DNA of 64,000 nt from D2472 sp964275585 (GTDB taxonomy: Bacteria > Pseudomonadota > Gammaproteobacteria > Magnimaribacterales > D2472). Below are positions 1 through 8,606 of this stretch, piece after piece. The translations under genes and the position numbers were made by a program. The first letter of the stretch is position 1. Every line of letters begins with the position of its first letter. The notes under the pieces are model-generated. The model was not told the origin of the DNA and ran no database searches. It saw only the letters and a program-made list of their open reading frames with translations. The stretch covers positions 62,001 to 126,000 of the forward strand of contig CAXYCJ010000013.1 in the NCBI GenBank assembly GCA_964275585.1. Reading direction: 5' to 3'.

Positions 1-1302
1 ATCAGCCTGTTTTGAGAGATAGAAAAATCTTGAAGCATCTGGTCCAATATCATCAATCAATTTCTTGAGAGTATAGAAATTTCCACTCCGTGTAGACATT
101 TTAATTTTTGTCCCGTCCTCTAATAAATTTGCAAATTGAACGAGTTGAACCTGCATTTGATCTTTGTTGTAACCCATCGCTTCGATAGTCGCCTCAATCC
201 TCTTAATGTAGCCGTGATGGTCTGAACCCCAAACATTGATAATTTTATTAAATCCTCGATCTAACTTATTCTTATGGTATGCCAAGTCAGCAGATAGATA
301 GGTTCCTCTGCCATCATCTCTAATGATTACACGATCTTTATCGTCACCAAATTTAGTAGATTCCAGCCAAATAGCTCCATCTTTTTCGTATGCATGTTTT
401 TGCTTCACCTTTTTCAGTGATTGAGAAATCTCTGATTGATTATCTGAAAGATCTCCCAATGATGATTCATAAAACCACTGATCAAATTCAACCTTAAACT
501 CAGTTAAGTCATCTTTAATTGATTTAATTACATGATTTAGCCCATGTTCCCTTATTAGCGCCCAGTCCTGTGTGTAAACCGTTTTAATGCGATCAATCAA
601 CTCATCAATTTGATGTTCATCTTCTTTTGGTAGGTCACTTTGTAACAGGTTTTTCCCCTCAGCATCAACAACAGAATTGCTACAAATTGACTCTGCAATT
701 TCTTTAACGTATTCACCCTTGTATGCTGAATTAGGAAAACTACTGTCATCGAAGCAAGAGAATTTTCTTAAGAAAATACTACACGCTAAAATATCTATTT
801 GCCTTCCAGCATCATTGACATAATATTCTCTCGATATTTTATGACCAAGACTTGAAAGAATTCGCCCTATGGCATCTCCATAGGCTGCACCTCGACCATG
901 ACCAACATGCAAGGGCCCAGTTGGGTTTGCCGATACAAACTCAATTTGGATTTTTTGCTCATCTTTTTTAGAAATAGTAGGCAATACATTTATATCATTG
1001 GTCTGTTTTAAAAATGCCTCTTGAGTTAAGAAAATATTTATAAAGCCTGGACCAGCAATCTCTATTTCTTTAACTCCATTTAACTGCATTAATATTGGGA
1101 CAAGCCTTGATGCTAATTCTTTTGGGTTTTGTTTTGCAAGGTTGGATGCAACTAAGCATAGATTTGTTGTCCAATGACCCTTATCCAATGAGTCAGCAAG
1201 GGTGAGCTTATGCTTGCTTTCTAAAATTTTTTTTTGGTCGCTAGCAAACCCAAGATCATCTTGAATAAAATTATTTAGCGCTAATAATATTTGATCAAAC
1301 AA
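1..1302 (-). CDS. argS: Arginyl-tRNA synthetase, 3' end cut by window edge
   Basis: Class I aminoacyl-tRNA synthetase that charges tRNA-Arg in the cytoplasm. The first 434 codons are present and the C-terminal anticodon-binding part lies outside the window. The ATP-site motif HVGH is at residues 132-135, inside the family block SANPTGPLHVGHGRG, and the KMSKS-loop variant KMSTR starts at residue 401. The N-terminal additive domain has the usual length. The start is TTG at 1302: the efp stop codon TAA lies in this same frame only one codon (CTT) upstream, and the first in-frame ATG is about 70 codons downstream, inside the N-terminal domain. It follows efp on the same strand with a 3-nt gap, so the two are probably co-transcribed. 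Identity is certain; the TTG start is very likely. Confidence 0.95.
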   Translation of the reverse strand, partial: MFDQILLALNNFIQDDLGFASDQKKILESKHKLTLADSLDKGHWTTNLCLVASNLAKQNPKELASRLVPILMQLNGVKEIEIAGPGFINIFLTQEAFLKQTNDINVLPTISKKDEQKIQIEFVSANPTGPLHVGHGRGAAYGDAIGRILSSLGHKISREYYVNDAGRQIDILACSIFLRKFSCFDDSSFPNSAYKGEYVKEIAESICSNSVVDAEGKNLLQSDLPKEDEHQIDELIDRIKTVYTQDWALIREHGLNHVIKSIKDDLTEFKVEFDQWFYESSLGDLSDNQSEISQSLKKVKQKHAYEKDGAIWLESTKFGDDKDRVIIRDDGRGTYLSADLAYHKNKLDRGFNKIINVWGSDHHGYIKRIEATIEAMGYNKDQMQVQLVQFANLLEDGTKIKMSTRSGNFYTLKKLIDDIGPDASRFFYLSKQAD

Positions 1303-1305
1303 AAG

Positions 1306-1866
1306 TTAAGCGCGCCCCGAATATGCCCCAGTTCTAGTATCCACTTTAATTTTCTCTCCTTCTTCTACAAATAGAGGGACCTGAATGGTCACCCCAGTCT
1401 CTAATTCTGCAGGTTTGGTTGCCCCAGATACAGTATCCCCTTTAATTCCAGGATCTGATTTTGAGATTATTAGTTCAACAAATGGAGGCGCCTCAACTGA
1501 TATTGGCTCATCGTTCCAAATCACCACCTCGCAATTTTCTTGTCCTATAATCCATTTTTTAGTATCTGCAATGACAGTCTCTGAAATCCCAATCTGTTCA
1601 AATGTTACAGAATTCATGAAATGCCAAAATTCACCATCTGAGTATAGGTAGCTCATCTCAACCGTCATTACATCCGCTTCTTCAACTGACTCACCAGACT
1701 TATAAGTTTTATCTATCACTTTATCAGTGATTAGGTTTCTAAATTTTACCCTCATCACAGCTTGACCCTTGCCAGGTTTATGGAATTCATGCTCGATGAT
1801 TGAACACGGCTGGTTATTAATAATAATTTTAAGACCGTTCTTAAATTGACTTGTTGATATTTTCAT
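1306..1866 (-). CDS. efp: Elongation factor P
   Basis: Translation factor that binds ribosomes stalled at consecutive prolines and promotes peptide bond formation. The 186 residues cover the three OB-like domains at normal length. The tip loop reads HKPGKGQA with a lysine at residue 33, the site that EpmA beta-lysylates in enterobacteria. The C-terminal signature (GEKIKVDTRTGAY) is intact. No epmA or epmB gene is seen in the window, so its modification state is open. The gene has a GAGGAAAG ribosome site and is divergent from the M2 peptidase gene across 45 bp. argS follows 3 nt downstream in the same frame. Confidence 0.97.
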   Translation of the reverse strand: MKISTSQFKNGLKIIINNQPCSIIEHEFHKPGKGQAVMRVKFRNLITDKVIDKTYKSGESVEEADVMTVEMSYLYSDGEFWHFMNSVTFEQIGISETVIADTKKWIIGQENCEVVIWNDEPISVEAPPFVELIISKSDPGIKGDTVSGATKPAELETGVTIQVPLFVEEGEKIKVDTRTGAYSGRA

Positions 1867-1911
1867 TGTGTGATTTACTTTCCTCTTCTATTTTAAAAGG
1901 GGTTTTCGCTG

Positions 1912-3744
1912 ATGCATAAATTATTATTATCTACTTTATTACTATCTATTGTTGTTATTTCTTCATGTTCTAACCAACAAACTTCACCTTTAAATGAATC
2001 CGATGTGGAAGCATTTCTTGAAAGAGTTGAGCTAGAAGACAAAACTCTTGGTCCCGTAGCAAGCTCAGCTTACTGGCTAGCAGCTAATTTTATCACTTAT
2101 GATTCTCAGAAAGTAGTTGCAGATTACGGAAAAAGATTTCAACTTCTGGCTCTAGAACGCGCAAGACAAGCATCTACCTTCGATAACGTTGCGGTCTCAG
2201 ACGAAAACAGAAGAAAGCTTAATCTCATTAAAAATTCCTTTGTCATGCCATCTCCCTTAGATGATGCCTTGGCTGGAGAGATTGCAAATATCAGTGCAGA
2301 GCTTGATGCGATGTATGGGACGGGGGAACATTGTTTTGGTGAGGGGGATTGCTATGACTTAGAGGCATTTGAAGCTGTCATTGATAATTCCAGAGATCCG
2401 GATGAGCTCTTAAAGGCTTGGGAGGGCTGGAGAAATATTGGCACACCCATGAAAGACATGTATTTAAGAATGGTTGAAATTGGCAATCTAGGCGCGAAAG
2501 ACCTTGGCTACGAAGGTCTTACCGACCTATGGTTTAGTCAATACGACATGCCGGCAGACGAATTTTTAGCTGAAACTGATAGAGTATGGGACGAACTCAA
2601 GCCTCTATACGAAGCATTGCATTGCCATGTAAGAAATGAACTTTCGGAACATTATGGCGAAGAGATTGTTTCAAAAGAGGGCTCATTACCTGCCCATGTT
2701 TTAGGAAATATGTGGGGCCAATCCTGGGCCAATGTATATGATTTAGTTTATACGCCAGACAATCCTGACGCATCTAGCGGAATTGATTTAACAAAAATCT
2801 TAGAAGAACAAAATATTGATGAAATAAAAATGATGGAAATTGCAGAAAATTTTTTTATTTCGCTTGGCTTTCAATCACTGCCTGAAACTTTTTGGGAGAG
2901 ATCTCTTTTTTTAAAGCCACAAGATCATAGCGTCGTTTGTCATGCATCTGCATGGAATCTTGATGCGGATGCAAATGACCTTAGAGTTAAAATGTGCATT
3001 GAGAGAAGTGCTGAGGATTTCTCAACCATCCACCATGAGCTTGGGCATATTTTTTACTATCAAGCATATAACAGCACACAGCCCAGTGTATTTCAGAGTG
3101 GGGCCAATGATGGTTTTCATGAGGCAGTGGGGGACTTGTTAACTCTTTCAATTACTCCGGACTATTACAATAAAATTGGTTTGATTTCAGAGGCTGAAGC
3201 TAAAGATGCAAAATCAGATCCAATATCCTTACTTATGCAGCAAGCGTTAGATGGGGTAGTTTCTGTTCCTTGGACCTTGATGCTTGATAAATGGAGGGCT
3301 GGAGTTTTTTCAGGCGAAACCTCTGAAGCAGAACTAAATAATTCTTGGTGGCAGCTAAGAGAGTATTATCAAGGGATAGAAGCACCAAGAGAAAGAGATG
3401 CAGACGCATTTGATCCGGGTGCAAAATACCATATTCCTGGAAACACTCCTTACACGAGATATTACTTAGCTAAAATTCTTCAATATCAATTTCATGAATC
3501 TCTTTGTAATCAAATGGGCTTTGAGGGACCTTTGCATGAGTGCTCAATTTATGACAATGATCTTGCAGGTGAGAAGTTAAGAGCAATGCTTTCTCTTGGA
3601 CAAAGCCAAGAGTGGCAAGTGGCTCTTGAGGCTCTTACAGGGACACGCGCTCTTAGCGGTAAATCAATGTTGAATTATTACAAGCCTCTTAAGGATTGGC
3701 TAGATATTCAAAATGCTGACCGTGCTTGTGGATGGGAGGGATGA
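1912..3744 (+). CDS. M2-family peptidyl-dipeptidase (ACE-like), lipoprotein
   Basis: Zinc metallopeptidase related to angiotensin-converting enzyme, expected to release dipeptides from peptide C-termini. The 610-residue length fits the family. A lipoprotein signal ends in the lipobox ISSC with Cys19, so it is probably anchored in the outer membrane facing the periplasm. The zinc motif HELGH is at residues 375-379 and the third ligand Glu404 lies in GFHEAVGD, matching the family pattern apart from one extra residue between the motifs. An AGGGG ribosome site precedes the ATG. The stop overlaps the start of the DUF1295 gene, so the two form an operon. A role in peptide scavenging is inferred. 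Confidence 0.93.
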   Translation: MHKLLLSTLLLSIVVISSCSNQQTSPLNESDVEAFLERVELEDKTLGPVASSAYWLAANFITYDSQKVVADYGKRFQLLALERARQASTFDNVAVSDENRRKLNLIKNSFVMPSPLDDALAGEIANISAELDAMYGTGEHCFGEGDCYDLEAFEAVIDNSRDPDELLKAWEGWRNIGTPMKDMYLRMVEIGNLGAKDLGYEGLTDLWFSQYDMPADEFLAETDRVWDELKPLYEALHCHVRNELSEHYGEEIVSKEGSLPAHVLGNMWGQSWANVYDLVYTPDNPDASSGIDLTKILEEQNIDEIKMMEIAENFFISLGFQSLPETFWERSLFLKPQDHSVVCHASAWNLDADANDLRVKMCIERSAEDFSTIHHELGHIFYYQAYNSTQPSVFQSGANDGFHEAVGDLLTLSITPDYYNKIGLISEAEAKDAKSDPISLLMQQALDGVVSVPWTLMLDKWRAGVFSGETSEAELNNSWWQLREYYQGIEAPRERDADAFDPGAKYHIPGNTPYTRYYLAKILQYQFHESLCNQMGFEGPLHECSIYDNDLAGEKLRAMLSLGQSQEWQVALEALTGTRALSGKSMLNYYKPLKDWLDIQNADRACGWEG

Positions 3745-4622
3745 TGAAACACTTAACTAATTTAACTATCGCTGCTGGAATTTTTATTTTTACAAAGCTT
3801 TACGCTGATGCAATTTCTTTTAACAGCATTGAGCTATCAGGAGTGAATTTGGTTGGTCACCTTTTGGTCATGATCTTTGTTATTCAATGGATTGCATATA
3901 TCCCAGCTTTTATATTTAAGACTGAAAAATTTTATGATTTAACAGGAAGTCTTACATATATAGCAGCTATTTTGTTTGCTTTATATTCAACCAATAACTC
4001 TGAAAGTCTTGATCCTGGCAGTCTGATTATAGGTGCTGCAATTATCATTTGGGCGGCAAGACTGGGCTCATTTTTATTTATGAGAGTTCGTAAAGATAAT
4101 AAAGATGGACGATTCGATTCTATCAAAACATCCTTCTCTCAATTTTTCATGACATGGACCTTGCAAGGCATGTGGGTGTTTATATGTTCATCCGCGGCTT
4201 TGGTTGCAATTGCCAACCCAGCGAACAACGTCGATATAAATAGTGTATTTATATTAGGACTTGCATTGTTTATTTTAGGATTTGCAGTTGAAATAATAGC
4301 TGACAATCAAAAATCTGCATTTCGCGCAATTCCAGAGAACAAGGACTCATTTATAAATGAGGGGTTATGGGCAAGATCCAGACATCCAAACTATTTCGGC
4401 GAAATCACCTTATGGACAGGCATTACTGTAATGGGCATATCTACTTTTGAAGGCATGAACTATATAGCGCTTTTCTCTCCAATTTTTACCTACTTGCTCC
4501 TGAACTACGTCAGTGGAGTAAGGATGGTGGAATACAGAGGTAATAAAAAATGGGGTCATATTGAAGAGTATCAAACCTATCAAAAAGAAACGCCTAAGTT
4601 AATTCCAAGATTTTTTAAATAG
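3744..4622 (+). CDS. DUF1295 / steroid 5-alpha-reductase-like membrane protein
   Basis: Multi-pass inner-membrane protein of the DUF1295 family, which shares its fold with 3-oxo-5-alpha-steroid 4-dehydrogenases and isoprenylcysteine methyltransferases. The C-terminal block ARSRHPNYFGE, near residue 210, is the family hallmark and probably contacts a nucleotide cofactor. I place the start at the ATG at 3744, just behind GGGAGGG; an upstream in-frame ATG at 3726 would lie within the preceding gene and has no better ribosome site. The start overlaps the peptidase stop, which suggests translational coupling. The substrate cannot be deduced. Confidence 0.85.
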   Translation: MKHLTNLTIAAGIFIFTKLYADAISFNSIELSGVNLVGHLLVMIFVIQWIAYIPAFIFKTEKFYDLTGSLTYIAAILFALYSTNNSESLDPGSLIIGAAIIIWAARLGSFLFMRVRKDNKDGRFDSIKTSFSQFFMTWTLQGMWVFICSSAALVAIANPANNVDINSVFILGLALFILGFAVEIIADNQKSAFRAIPENKDSFINEGLWARSRHPNYFGEITLWTGITVMGISTFEGMNYIALFSPIFTYLLLNYVSGVRMVEYRGNKKWGHIEEYQTYQKETPKLIPRFFK

Positions 4623-4697
4623 AGCAAAGGTTGCTAGCAAAAGCTTAAAAATAGCATTTTAAATAACTCATATAAAAAGATGTAATTTTGTAACACC

Positions 4698-4720
4698 ATT
4701 TGGAACAAATTAGGTACAAT
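4698..4720 (+). promoter_or_regulatory. Possible operator and -10 element ahead of the TonB operon
   Basis: The 171-bp gap before the TonB operon holds a short perfect inverted repeat, ATTTG-GAA-CAAAT (4698-4710), directly followed by a -10-like TACAAT (4715-4720). No good -35 element is present at 17-18 bp, so an activator-dependent promoter is possible. I do not see a convincing Fur box here, although TonB operons are often iron-controlled. Tentative. Confidence 0.3.
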
Positions 4721-4793
4721 TGCATCCTTAAGAAGTTTGATAATTTTCACTACGCTGTTAGACTAGTGGACCATTTTTCTAGGGAGAAAAAAA

Positions 4794-5546
4794 ATGTTTA
4801 ATAAAAAACTCTTAGTTTTAGCTATGCTGACTACTTTTGTAGCTGCATCAGAAATGGAGCCAGTGTTAGAAGTTGGAAGAGACAACACTGAGCTTTCTGC
4901 TACTTCGCAACAAAAAATTGATTCTACTGATCAAGCTACTGATAAGCTAGTTAATGAATTTAAGGTTGTTTCCAAGCAGGTTGAAGGGCTGAAACTTTAC
5001 AATGCACAAAAAAGAATCCAAATTCAAGCCCAAGAGGACCTTATGGATAAGTATGATGAGCAATTGGATCAAGTTGTCATTATGCAAAGACAGATTCCAC
5101 CTTTGGCCCAAAGAATGCTTGCAGGTCTGGAAAAATATATCGAATTAGACACACCTTTTCACATAGAAGAAAGAAGGCAAAGACTTGATCTTGTTAGAGC
5201 CTCTCTATCTAACCCAAAAGTAACTGCCTCAGAGCAAGTAAGGCAAATTCTTGAAGCATATAATATTGAGGCTGAGTACGGAAGAAAGCTTGATGCTTAT
5301 GATGAAACAATCGTCATTGATGGCCAGGAAATGGTTGTGAATATTCTTAGGGTTGGAAGATTAGGCATGTTTTTTCAAACAAAAGATGAAAGACAAACAG
5401 GTTATTACGACATCGAAACTGGCACTTGGGAAACTCTTTCAGGTGGTTATAGGGTGCAAGTTAGAGATGGTATCCGCATGGCTCAAAAATTAGCGCCAAT
5501 GGATATTATGATGCTGCCGATCGTCTATCAAGGAGATGCATCGTGA
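4794..5546 (+). CDS. DUF3450 periplasmic protein of a TonB2-type system
   Basis: First gene of a six-gene TonB energising operon. The 250-residue product starts with a signal peptide (hydrophobic to about residue 19), followed by a long charged helical stretch (about residues 30-95) with coiled-coil character and a small C-terminal globular part. This matches DUF3450, a family that accompanies TolQ/ExbB genes in marine gammaproteobacteria. It probably acts in the periplasm as an accessory to the proton-channel complex; the precise role is not known to me. Its stop overlaps the GTG start of the next gene (GTGA). Confidence 0.85.
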   Translation: MFNKKLLVLAMLTTFVAASEMEPVLEVGRDNTELSATSQQKIDSTDQATDKLVNEFKVVSKQVEGLKLYNAQKRIQIQAQEDLMDKYDEQLDQVVIMQRQIPPLAQRMLAGLEKYIELDTPFHIEERRQRLDLVRASLSNPKVTASEQVRQILEAYNIEAEYGRKLDAYDETIVIDGQEMVVNILRVGRLGMFFQTKDERQTGYYDIETGTWETLSGGYRVQVRDGIRMAQKLAPMDIMMLPIVYQGDAS

Positions 5547-6922
5547 AAAACATAAATAAATACTTAGTATCTTTAGCATTAATTACGTCAATTTCTGTTT
5601 TTGCACAGGACGCTGCAGAGGGCGAGCCCACAACTATTCAAGGTTTATTGCAGCTTGTTTCAGAGGGAAGAACTTCTGAGCAAACAGTTAATACCCAAAG
5701 AGAAGCAGACTTTCTTGCTGATAAGAATAAGCAAGCAGCAAAGTTAGATGCAGAAGAACGCGAACTTGCAAGACAAGAAAAAATCGCCGATCGACTTGAG
5801 GCTGAGTATAAAGCGAATGATGCTATTCTTGTAGTCAAAGAAACTGCATACAAGAAAGAGTTAGGCTCTTTGGTTGAGTTATTTGGTCATTTACAAAGTT
5901 CTGCAGGAGAAGCGAGCTCGCTTTTCGCTGATTCACTGTCTTCAGCACAATATGGAAGAGAGCGTGAAACATTCTTAAATAACCTTTCATCAAAAATGTC
6001 TAGCGCAACGGAGCTACCAACCATTAAAGAGTTGGAAGGCTTATGGTATGAACTCCAAAGAGAAATGGTTGCCGGTTCAGAAGTTGTTTCATTTAACGCA
6101 AGCGTTATTAACCTAGATGGCGAATCCGAAGATTGTAAAGTTACAAGAGTTGGTCTATATGGCGCTATTTGTAATGGCAAATATCTAGAATACATTGGCA
6201 GCAAAGGACAATATGCATTTTTAGGTAAGCAACCAGAAGGGCGCTATGTTAGCTCAGCTAAAAAGTTATCAAATGCAGAGCCAGGCGACATAATTAAATT
6301 TGGTGTTGACCCTACTGGACCAGTTGGAGGAAGCCTCTTAGCTAACTTAATTCAGACCCCTAGCTTATGGGAGAGAGTTCAACAAGGAAGAGAAGTTGGG
6401 TACATTATTATTTTTGTTGGTTTAATCGGTATTGGAATTGCTTTTTGGAAGTTATTCCAGCTATATACCATGGGCGTAGCAGTTAAAAAACAAGCTACAT
6501 CAAAAACTCATGATCAATCTAACCCACTGGGAAGAGTTCTAGCAGTTGGTGAAAAGCACATGAGCAAAGACATTGAAACACTTGAGCTTAGACTAGCTGA
6601 GGCCATTATGGCTGAAAGACCAGCAATTGAGAGAGGCATTAATGTTGTCAAAATCATTTCAGTTGTTGCTCCTTTGGCTGGACTTCTAGGAACAGTTACA
6701 GGAATGATCGTTACTTTCCAACAAATTACTTTGTTCGGAACCGGCGATCCAAAAATCATGGCTGGTGGTATTTCCCAAGCCTTAGTGACGACCGTTTTAG
6801 GTCTGGTAGTTGCAATTCCAACAACGCTTTTACATTCTTTTGCTAATTCTTCAGCAAGAGGCATTATTAATGTTCTTGAAGAACAAAGCACAGGAATCGT
6901 AGCAGAACATTCTGATAAGTAA
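5543..6922 (+). CDS. MotA/TolQ/ExbB-family proton channel with long periplasmic domain (TtpC-like)
   Basis: The 459-residue protein has a signal peptide, a coiled-coil periplasmic region (about residues 40-130), a second extracytoplasmic domain, a membrane segment near residue 290, and a C-terminal TolQ/ExbB channel domain with the typical GLLGTVTGM block. Vibrio TtpC, required with TonB2, has this arrangement. It starts with GTG at 5543 behind AAGGAG and overlaps the preceding stop. It is expected to work with ExbB, ExbD and TonB in transferring proton-motive force to outer-membrane receptors. Family assignment is firm; naming it ttpC would be an inference from gene order. Confidence 0.9.
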   Translation: MKNINKYLVSLALITSISVFAQDAAEGEPTTIQGLLQLVSEGRTSEQTVNTQREADFLADKNKQAAKLDAEERELARQEKIADRLEAEYKANDAILVVKETAYKKELGSLVELFGHLQSSAGEASSLFADSLSSAQYGRERETFLNNLSSKMSSATELPTIKELEGLWYELQREMVAGSEVVSFNASVINLDGESEDCKVTRVGLYGAICNGKYLEYIGSKGQYAFLGKQPEGRYVSSAKKLSNAEPGDIIKFGVDPTGPVGGSLLANLIQTPSLWERVQQGREVGYIIIFVGLIGIGIAFWKLFQLYTMGVAVKKQATSKTHDQSNPLGRVLAVGEKHMSKDIETLELRLAEAIMAERPAIERGINVVKIISVVAPLAGLLGTVTGMIVTFQQITLFGTGDPKIMAGGISQALVTTVLGLVVAIPTTLLHSFANSSARGIINVLEEQSTGIVAEHSDK

Positions 6923-6931
6923 TTAGAAATA

Positions 6932-7456
6932 ATGTTCTACGCAATTACAGAAGCATTTAATACCCTCAGAGACTTTATGTCTGCTGGGGGAAGCGTGCTT
7001 TGGCTAATTGCATTTCTTGCTGCCTTTATGTGGGCAATAATTTTTGAGAGAATCTGGTACTTCAATGCGGGCCACCAAGTGTATATGGAAGGTCTCAGCA
7101 CTGAATGGGAAGCAGTAGGCGATCACACAACATGGAGAGCCCAGCAAATTAAAGATAAGCTTACATCTCAAGCCAAGATTGAAGTTAACAGGTATCTGCC
7201 CCTTATTAATACATGCGTTGCTTTGGCCCCACTCTTTGGACTGCTTGGAACAGTGACAGGAATGATTGAGGTTTTTCAGGTGATGGCTTTTACCGGAGGC
7301 GGTGATGCCAGATCTATGGCTGGAGGAGTTTCCAAAGCGACACTTCCTACTATGGCCGGTATGACGACAGCTCTTTCTGGAGTTTTTGCTACCATATACC
7401 TAAACTCAGCTAAAAACAGAGAAGAAAATGCAATCAAAGAAACAATTAAAAGTTAA
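6932..7456 (+). CDS. exbB: Biopolymer transport protein ExbB (TonB2-type)
   Basis: The 174-residue inner-membrane protein has three hydrophobic segments (about residues 18-38, 88-110 and 135-155) and the conserved channel block GLLGTVTGMIEVF. ExbB pentamers house an ExbD dimer and use the proton gradient to move TonB. It lies 9 bp after the TtpC-like gene and 13 bp before exbD. The ribosome site is weak, so translational coupling to the preceding gene is likely. Confidence 0.92.
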   Translation: MFYAITEAFNTLRDFMSAGGSVLWLIAFLAAFMWAIIFERIWYFNAGHQVYMEGLSTEWEAVGDHTTWRAQQIKDKLTSQAKIEVNRYLPLINTCVALAPLFGLLGTVTGMIEVFQVMAFTGGGDARSMAGGVSKATLPTMAGMTTALSGVFATIYLNSAKNREENAIKETIKS

Positions 7457-7469
7457 ATAGGAGAATATC

Positions 7470-7880
7470 TTGAGAAGAAACGCTATATCAAGTGCAGTAC
7501 AAGACGAAGAAGCAGAAATTAATATGACGCCTATGCTTGACGTTGTATTCATCATGCTTATCTTTTTTATTGTTACAGCAAATTTTATTAAAGAGCCTGG
7601 CTTGGAGATTAATAGACCTGACTCTGATACATCAGAAACACAAGAGAATGCTGCAATTTTAATTGCCATTGGTGCTTCTGGAGAAATTTGGATGGATGGG
7701 AGGAGAATTGATGCAAGGCAAGTTAAAGCCAACGTAGTGAAATTGCTTGCAGAAAATCCTCAGGGATCTGTTGTTATCCAAGCGGATGAAAAAGCGATGG
7801 CTGATACTATTATTAAAGTTATGGATGGAGCAAGAGAGGCTGGTGTTTATAATATTTCACTTGCATCTGAGCCTAAATAG
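7470..7880 (+). CDS. exbD: Biopolymer transport protein ExbD
   Basis: The 136-residue protein has one N-terminal membrane segment (about residues 20-42) starting with the ExbD/TolR signature MTPMLDVVFIMLIFF. Asp24 is the conserved protonatable residue of the channel. A periplasmic domain follows. The start is TTG behind a TAGGAG ribosome site; the next in-frame ATG lies at the edge of the membrane helix and would remove the cytoplasmic tail. It partners with ExbB and TonB in the same operon. Confidence 0.92.
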   Translation: MRRNAISSAVQDEEAEINMTPMLDVVFIMLIFFIVTANFIKEPGLEINRPDSDTSETQENAAILIAIGASGEIWMDGRRIDARQVKANVVKLLAENPQGSVVIQADEKAMADTIIKVMDGAREAGVYNISLASEPK

Positions 7881-7889
7881 AGGAAAAAA

Positions 7890-8606
7890 TTGAGCACAGC
7901 TGATAATACTTTAAATTCTGCTGCTGGCGTTTTCTGGAAAGTCTGGCAGCCAATAGCAACGCTATATTACAAAGCATTCAATTTTAATAAGTACTTAGCT
8001 GGGGTATCTTTTGCGGGACTAATTACTCTCGGCCTATTTTTCTTAATGGTCGCTCTCATTAATCTCGGAGACAGCTCCTTGCCAGAAGATAATTCTCGTA
8101 AATTAGGTGATGTGATAATGCCTGACAGAGACATTGACACACTGTTCGATAATGTTGAGAAGCCTGAAGAGCCAGATCAGCAGCCAGAAGATATTGCTCA
8201 GCCAGAACTCGACCTTGCCCCTCTTGTTGGGGTAGAGGTGAGCTTACCAAAACCAAAAGCAAATTTTGCTGGAAGCGGATCATTCTTCCGAGACGGTGAA
8301 TACATACCATTATTTAAAGTAACGCCAATATACCCTAGAAGAGCGCAAGAACGAGGGACCATGGGGTATGCAATTGTTACCTTTACAATAACCGAGACAG
8401 GCACAGTAGAAAATGCAGAACCACTTGAAGGGTTTTGTGGCGATCCTACTAATCCAGAAACGGTATTTAGAAAATGTACCATGTTTAATTCTTCAGCTAC
8501 TAGAGCGGCTTTAAAATTAAAGTACAAACCTAAAATCGTTGATGGTAAGGCTGTTAGTGTTGATGATGTTCCACACAAGTTTACTTTCATTTTGGAGGAA
8601 TCATGA
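7890..8606 (+). CDS. tonB: TonB energy transducer
   Basis: The 238-residue protein has a cytoplasmic N-terminus, one membrane segment (about residues 36-57), an acidic proline-rich spacer (about residues 85-110, EKPEEPDQQPED) and a C-terminal TonB domain containing the YPRRAQERG motif and a conserved beta-hairpin. It links the ExbB/ExbD motor to outer-membrane TonB-dependent receptors. No receptor gene is seen in the window, so substrates are unknown. It starts with TTG behind GAGGAAA, because the first in-frame ATG falls inside the membrane helix. The spacer is short, as in TonB2-type proteins. Confidence 0.93.
   Translation: MSTADNTLNSAAGVFWKVWQPIATLYYKAFNFNKYLAGVSFAGLITLGLFFLMVALINLGDSSLPEDNSRKLGDVIMPDRDIDTLFDNVEKPEEPDQQPEDIAQPELDLAPLVGVEVSLPKPKANFAGSGSFFRDGEYIPLFKVTPIYPRRAQERGTMGYAIVTFTITETGTVENAEPLEGFCGDPTNPETVFRKCTMFNSSATRAALKLKYKPKIVDGKAVSVDDVPHKFTFILEES

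Noticed and set aside
4637..4662. Weak hairpin after the DUF1295 gene as a terminator
   Set aside because: The stem is short and bulged (AAAAGCT / AGCATTTT), with no proper T run.
6514..6891. 125-codon minus-strand open frame inside the TolQ/ExbB-like gene
   Set aside because: Shadow of a well-conserved channel domain; no ribosome site and no recognisable protein features.
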